Source: Gammaproteobacteria bacterium
Lineage (GTDB): Bacteria > Pseudomonadota > Gammaproteobacteria > Steroidobacterales > Steroidobacteraceae
Direction: 5' to 3'
Length of the DNA stretch: 5,937 bases
Assembly (NCBI GenBank): GCA_030043215.1
Contig: JASHYG010000262.1
Span: forward strand, 1-5,937
The position numbers were made by a program, and so were the translations under genes. Below the pieces are notes generated by a model that saw only the letters and a program-made list of their open reading frames with translations, had not been told where the DNA came from and did no database searches. This document shows, piece by piece, positions 4,035 to 5,937 of the stretch; positions within the stretch are counted from its first letter, which is position 1, and each line of letters starts with the position of its first letter.

Positions 4035-5937
4035 AGCGCAGCTCGGTCCAAGTGATGCGGTGGCCCGTCGAATTGGCCTGCACGTTGATTTGCAGGGGCG
4101 ACGGAGGCGTGGCGCCCGGCTGGTACGTCTGGTACACGAGCCAGTTCTCTCCGTTCGCGGTCTGCACCGGGAACGACGTGCCTGTTGCGTTGGTTGCCAC
4201 ACCCGCCGCGACGTAATCATTGTACAGGGGGAAGAAGTTGTTGAAGGCCCCGCCGCTCAGCACCTGGAGCGCGTAAGTGTATCCCGTTTGTGACGCCACG
4301 GTGCACGAGAGCAGCGTATTGGACGGTGGCACCGTGGAGTTCACCACGAATGCGCCGCCGACCAGCTCCGGACTGAATACGACCTGCTCGGGCAGCTGCG
4401 TCGTGCCGCCGGGCAGATAGACGTACCAGCCGAATTGATCGTTCGATCCGCTCGAGCACGCGGAGGTGCCTTGCCAGCAAACCGTGGCGTTCTCCGTGAT
4501 GTCCCGATCGCCGCAGGTGGCGCCGACCGGGGTGGAGCTGCAGCCGGTGGTATTGACGGTGAACGTCTGCGCCGCAAGCGGCGAGTTGGGGGGTGAGCCG
4601 GTGTTCACGGCCGGGGCCACGATCGTGTAGGGCGCCGAGAGTCCCGTGGCTGTCGGCGTCAGGGAGGCGTACTGTGCGGAAGACTTCGAGTTCCAGTTCG
4701 CCATCGCCCAGTCCCAGACGCCGTAGATCGCTTGCGTCCCGGTGATGAAGGATGTGGAGCCGGTGTTCGTGAACGGGTATTTCTCCCCGGTCCCGAACGC
4801 GATGACCAGGGTCTGCGCGCCCGCGGCCGTCTGTCCGGAGGCGATGACGAGCTGCGACGTGATGGGCTGACCGGAGCTGGTCGTGAAGAGCGGACCCGTG
4901 GAGGTCGTATCGCAGGCCGCGTCCAGGCACCGCGTGATGCCCCAGTTCGCGGGATTGCTGCTCGTCAGGTCGAAGCGCCAGATGTTTCCGCGCAGGTCGC
5001 CGGCGTACACGTAGTCCGTGATGTGATCGCCGTCCAGGTCGGCGGGTGTCACGAAGGCGATGCCGTTATTGGTTCCCGCCGTGCCGGTGCTGAGGTAGTA
5101 CGTCGTATACGTAGGAACACTGTTCCCGCTCGAGGTCACCGTCACGATGAAGATGCCTGCGTCTCCGGACGCGCTGCCGAAGCCGTTGCCGAATATGAAG
5201 CCCCAGGTGCCATTGTGGAGCCTGCGGATCTGCGGCGTGCCGTAGGTACTGCCGAGATCCTGCCCGCAGCCGGGGGAGGCGACGTTCGTGCAGCTGATCG
5301 TCGCGGGGTTCCACTCGCCCATCACGAGCGTCGCGGCGTTGCTCTCGGAGAAGTCGTCCGAACTCACGCTGCCCGAAGTGTTCACGATGCCCGGATTGGT
5401 CACGTCGAGCGCGTAGATCACGGCGCCGCCTGCGCCCAGGCCCCCGACGAGCCAGGTGTGCCACGTTCCGTTGTAGAAGAGGTCGCCCTCGCCAGGCGTC
5501 GCATCGACGTAGAAGTTGTGGCCGTACTGCGTGTTGGAGAAGTCGAGATTGGTGGTGACCGCGTTGCAGTTCGCCGGGCTGGTACCGTGGATGGTATCGA
5601 CCACCGAGGTGCCGGAAGCATAACCGCCGGTCGAGCACGTCGTGCCGGCATTGACGGCGGCGCCCTGGATCGTGGCGCCCGGCATGTACGCGAGCACCTC
5701 CCAGCCGTCGTTCGGCGCCGAGCTATTGAAGCTGCCGTCGGCGTTCAAGGCGCCGCTGCGGAAGCCGTGCAGCAGCCCGTCGTTCGCGCCGACGTAAACC
5801 ACGTTCTGGCGCGTCTCGTCCGCCGTCACATACTGAGTGTAGTTCTGGGTGCCCGTGTTCTCGGGCATCGTCGCGCTCGTGTACAGCCGGTCCGCCCAGG
5901 TCGCGGTATAGGGCGACGACGGCGGTCCGACCCAGGT
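4033..5937 (-). CDS. pilY1: PilY1-family type IV pilus tip/assembly protein, C-terminal part (5' end beyond window)
   Basis: The frame is open to the window edge, so the visible 634 residues are the C-terminal part of a protein that normally exceeds 1000; the Met at 5868 is internal. This region is the PilY1/PilC beta-propeller (Neisseria_PilC family). Signature blocks, numbered from the codon ending at 5937: NVVYVGANDGLLHGFRSGA (about 45-63), HNFYVDATPGEGDLFYNGTW (140-159), WLVGGLGAGGAVIYALDVTN (162-181), DLDGDHITD (300-308) followed by YVYAGDLRGNIWRFDL, and the end block RITWTELR. DLDGDHITD is the EF-hand-like calcium loop which in P. aeruginosa PilY1 controls pilus extension and retraction. 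The visible part has 11 cysteines, four of them clustered at 466-494, likely disulfide-bonded in the periplasm or outside. PilY1 sits at the pilus tip, promotes pilus assembly with the minor pilins, and acts in adhesion and surface sensing. It is followed closely by pilE, the usual operon order. Confidence 0.93.
   Translation of the reverse strand, partial: TWVGPPSSPYTATWADRLYTSATMPENTGTQNYTQYVTADETRQNVVYVGANDGLLHGFRSGALNADGSFNSSAPNDGWEVLAYMPGATIQGAAVNAGTTCSTGGYASGTSVVDTIHGTSPANCNAVTTNLDFSNTQYGHNFYVDATPGEGDLFYNGTWHTWLVGGLGAGGAVIYALDVTNPGIVNTSGSVSSDDFSESNAATLVMGEWNPATISCTNVASPGCGQDLGSTYGTPQIRRLHNGTWGFIFGNGFGSASGDAGIFIVTVTSSGNSVPTYTTYYLSTGTAGTNNGIAFVTPADLDGDHITDYVYAGDLRGNIWRFDLTSSNPANWGITRCLDAACDTTSTGPLFTTSSGQPITSQLVIASGQTAAGAQTLVIAFGTGEKYPFTNTGSTSFITGTQAIYGVWDWAMANWNSKSSAQYASLTPTATGLSAPYTIVAPAVNTGSPPNSPLAAQTFTVNTTGCSSTPVGATCGDRDITENATVCWQGTSACSSGSNDQFGWYVYLPGGTTQLPEQVVFSPELVGGAFVVNSTVPPSNTLLSCTVASQTGYTYALQVLSGGAFNNFFPLYNDYVAAGVATNATGTSFPVQTANGENWLVYQTYQPGATPPSPLQINVQANSTGHRITWTELR

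Noticed and set aside
4217..4930. A - strand open frame of 237 codons overlapping pilY1
   Set aside because: Out-of-frame reading of pilY1, rich in His, Arg and Gly, without conserved motifs.
4984..5013. RGD-type integrin-binding motif in PilY1, as described for P. aeruginosa
   Set aside because: The equivalent stretch after the calcium loop reads GDLRGN, not RGD.

Overview
The window looks like chromosomal DNA from a high-GC gammaproteobacterium, most likely of the Xanthomonadales/Nevskiales/Steroidobacter type. The support is the GC-rich coding sequence together with a UbiK-family ubiquinone accessory factor, a ComM/YifB ATPase, a secreted DUF4124 protein and a PilY1-PilE minor-pilin pair. 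This placement comes from gene content, not from a database match. No tRNA, rRNA, insertion sequence, integrase or CRISPR array is visible.

Layout from left to right. The + strand opens with the last codons of a probable winged-helix regulator (2-79). It overlaps by 4 bases a cis-prenyltransferase of the UppS family (76-792) with unusual substitutions in its conserved motifs. Convergent to these, on the - strand, lie ubiK (2437-2691) and comM (831-2396), probably one transcription unit reading ubiK then comM. A 266-base divergent intergenic region (2692-2957) follows. It holds inverted repeats, a possible -10 box and a 12-codon upstream ORF with its own ribosome binding site, which ends in an ATGA overlap with the first possible start of a DUF4124 lipoprotein-like or periplasmic protein gene (2958-3437, + strand). 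A very GC-rich intergenic stretch (3438-3541), dense with inverted and tandem repeats, separates that gene from the end of a type IV pilus minor-pilin operon on the - strand: pilY1 (4033-5937, N-terminus beyond the window edge) followed 14 bases later by pilE (3542-4018).

How the genes relate. PilY1 and PilE act together at the type IV pilus: PilY1 is the large tip-associated/anti-retraction protein and PilE a minor pilin of the priming complex. ComM is a helicase that helps integrate DNA taken up by natural transformation, a process that uses type IV pili in related bacteria, so the window carries parts of both ends of that process, although no operon links them. UbiK supports ubiquinone synthesis. 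The UppS-like enzyme makes a cis-polyprenyl diphosphate, probably for cell-envelope carriers or for a specialised lipid.

Most of the window is ordinary housekeeping and pilus DNA. I see no clear undescribed system. The points most worth a second look are the leader region of the DUF4124 gene, the divergent UppS motifs and the two repeat-rich convergent intergenic regions.
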